Origin: CAZIOH01 sp964540815
Lineage (GTDB): Bacteria > Myxococcota_A > Polyangia > Fen-1088
Direction of reading: 5' to 3'
DNA length: 5,078 nucleotides
Assembly: GCA_964540815.1 (NCBI GenBank)
Contig: CAZIOH010000185.1
Location: forward strand, 1 to 5,078
The first letter of the stretch is position 1. Each line of letters opens with the position of its first letter. The notes under the pieces are model-generated. The model saw nothing but the letters and a program-made list of their open reading frames with translations, was not told where the DNA came from and made no database searches. A program made the position numbers and the translations under genes. Below are positions 5,053 through 5,078 of the stretch, in pieces.

Positions 5053-5078
5053 CCTCGTCCTCGTCCTCGTCCTCGTCC
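5053..5078. repeat. Hexamer microsatellite (CCTCGT)n reaching the window edge
   Basis: Four full perfect copies of CCTCGT (5053-5076) plus CC of a fifth run to the end of the window, so the true length is unknown. Read on the minus strand in one frame it would encode alternating Asp-Glu; on the plus strand it would encode Ser-Ser, Leu-Val or Pro-Arg repeats. No gene in this window uses it. Confidence 0.85.

Larger units (their letters stand above)
4817..5078. other. Non-coding region after the esterase, rich in inverted repeats
   Basis: These 262 bp hold no gene I can support; frames open across it continue as antisense of the esterase or lack a plausible start. Small perfect stems follow one another: GCGCC/GGCGC (4842-4854), 7 bp at 4864-4880, 8 bp and 7 bp overlapping at 4922-4958, 7 bp at 4976-4994, and an imperfect one at 5003-5019 (GCG+TCTG with CAGA+CGC, one bulged C). 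GGACC/GGTCC (5024-5028/5038-5042) is a further weak pair. A hexamer repeat closes the window. Confidence 0.55.

Noticed and set aside
4568..5078. Minus-strand frame open from the window edge, with (Asp-Glu) repeats and then MDPDV
   Set aside because: The Asp-Glu stretch simply translates the hexamer repeat, and the frame continues deep into the antisense of the esterase with no recognisable domain.

Overview
The window is high-GC bacterial DNA carrying one partial and four complete protein genes. The organism is probably a myxobacterium or relative (Myxococcota, Polyangia-like). That is an inference from base composition, from a secreted lipoprotein with a very long Gly/Ser/Thr/Pro linker, from a soluble RsbRD_N-type histidine kinase, and from a GCCYG-type Lgt. 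No RNA gene, CRISPR array, insertion sequence or phage gene was seen.

Layout. Positions 1-147 (minus) hold the first 49 codons of an amino-acid permease, with its own Shine-Dalgarno and a plausible sigma-70 promoter at 200-229. Positions 294-3156 (minus) hold a likely three-gene unit transcribed in the order lgt (prolipoprotein diacylglyceryl transferase), pdxH (pyridoxamine 5'-phosphate oxidase) and a soluble histidine kinase. lgt and pdxH are 53 bp apart with no visible terminator. pdxH and the kinase can share a GTGA stop/start overlap. Positions 3157-3526 form a divergent intergenic region with a C10 tract, a G-quadruplex-type motif, a weak lgt promoter and a three-fold TGCACC repeat. Positions 3527-4816 (plus) hold a secreted, probably lipid-anchored serine esterase. 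Positions 4817-5078 are non-coding and dense in perfect short hairpins, ending in a hexamer microsatellite that runs off the window.

How the parts relate. Lgt attaches the diacylglyceryl group to lipoproteins, and the divergent neighbour looks like a lipoprotein, so it may be an Lgt substrate. PdxH makes pyridoxal phosphate in the cytosol. The kinase is a cytosolic sensor with no response regulator in view. The permease is probably a separate transcription unit.

Most notable observations. The esterase's only two mature cysteines sit directly beside the predicted catalytic Ser and His, resembling the CS-D-HC motif of tannase-type feruloyl esterases. Lgt has Tyr and Cys at positions where E. 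coli Lgt has catalytic His, Asn and Glu. The region after the esterase has overlapping, mutually exclusive inverted repeats. I see no clear evidence of a wholly new multi-gene system here.
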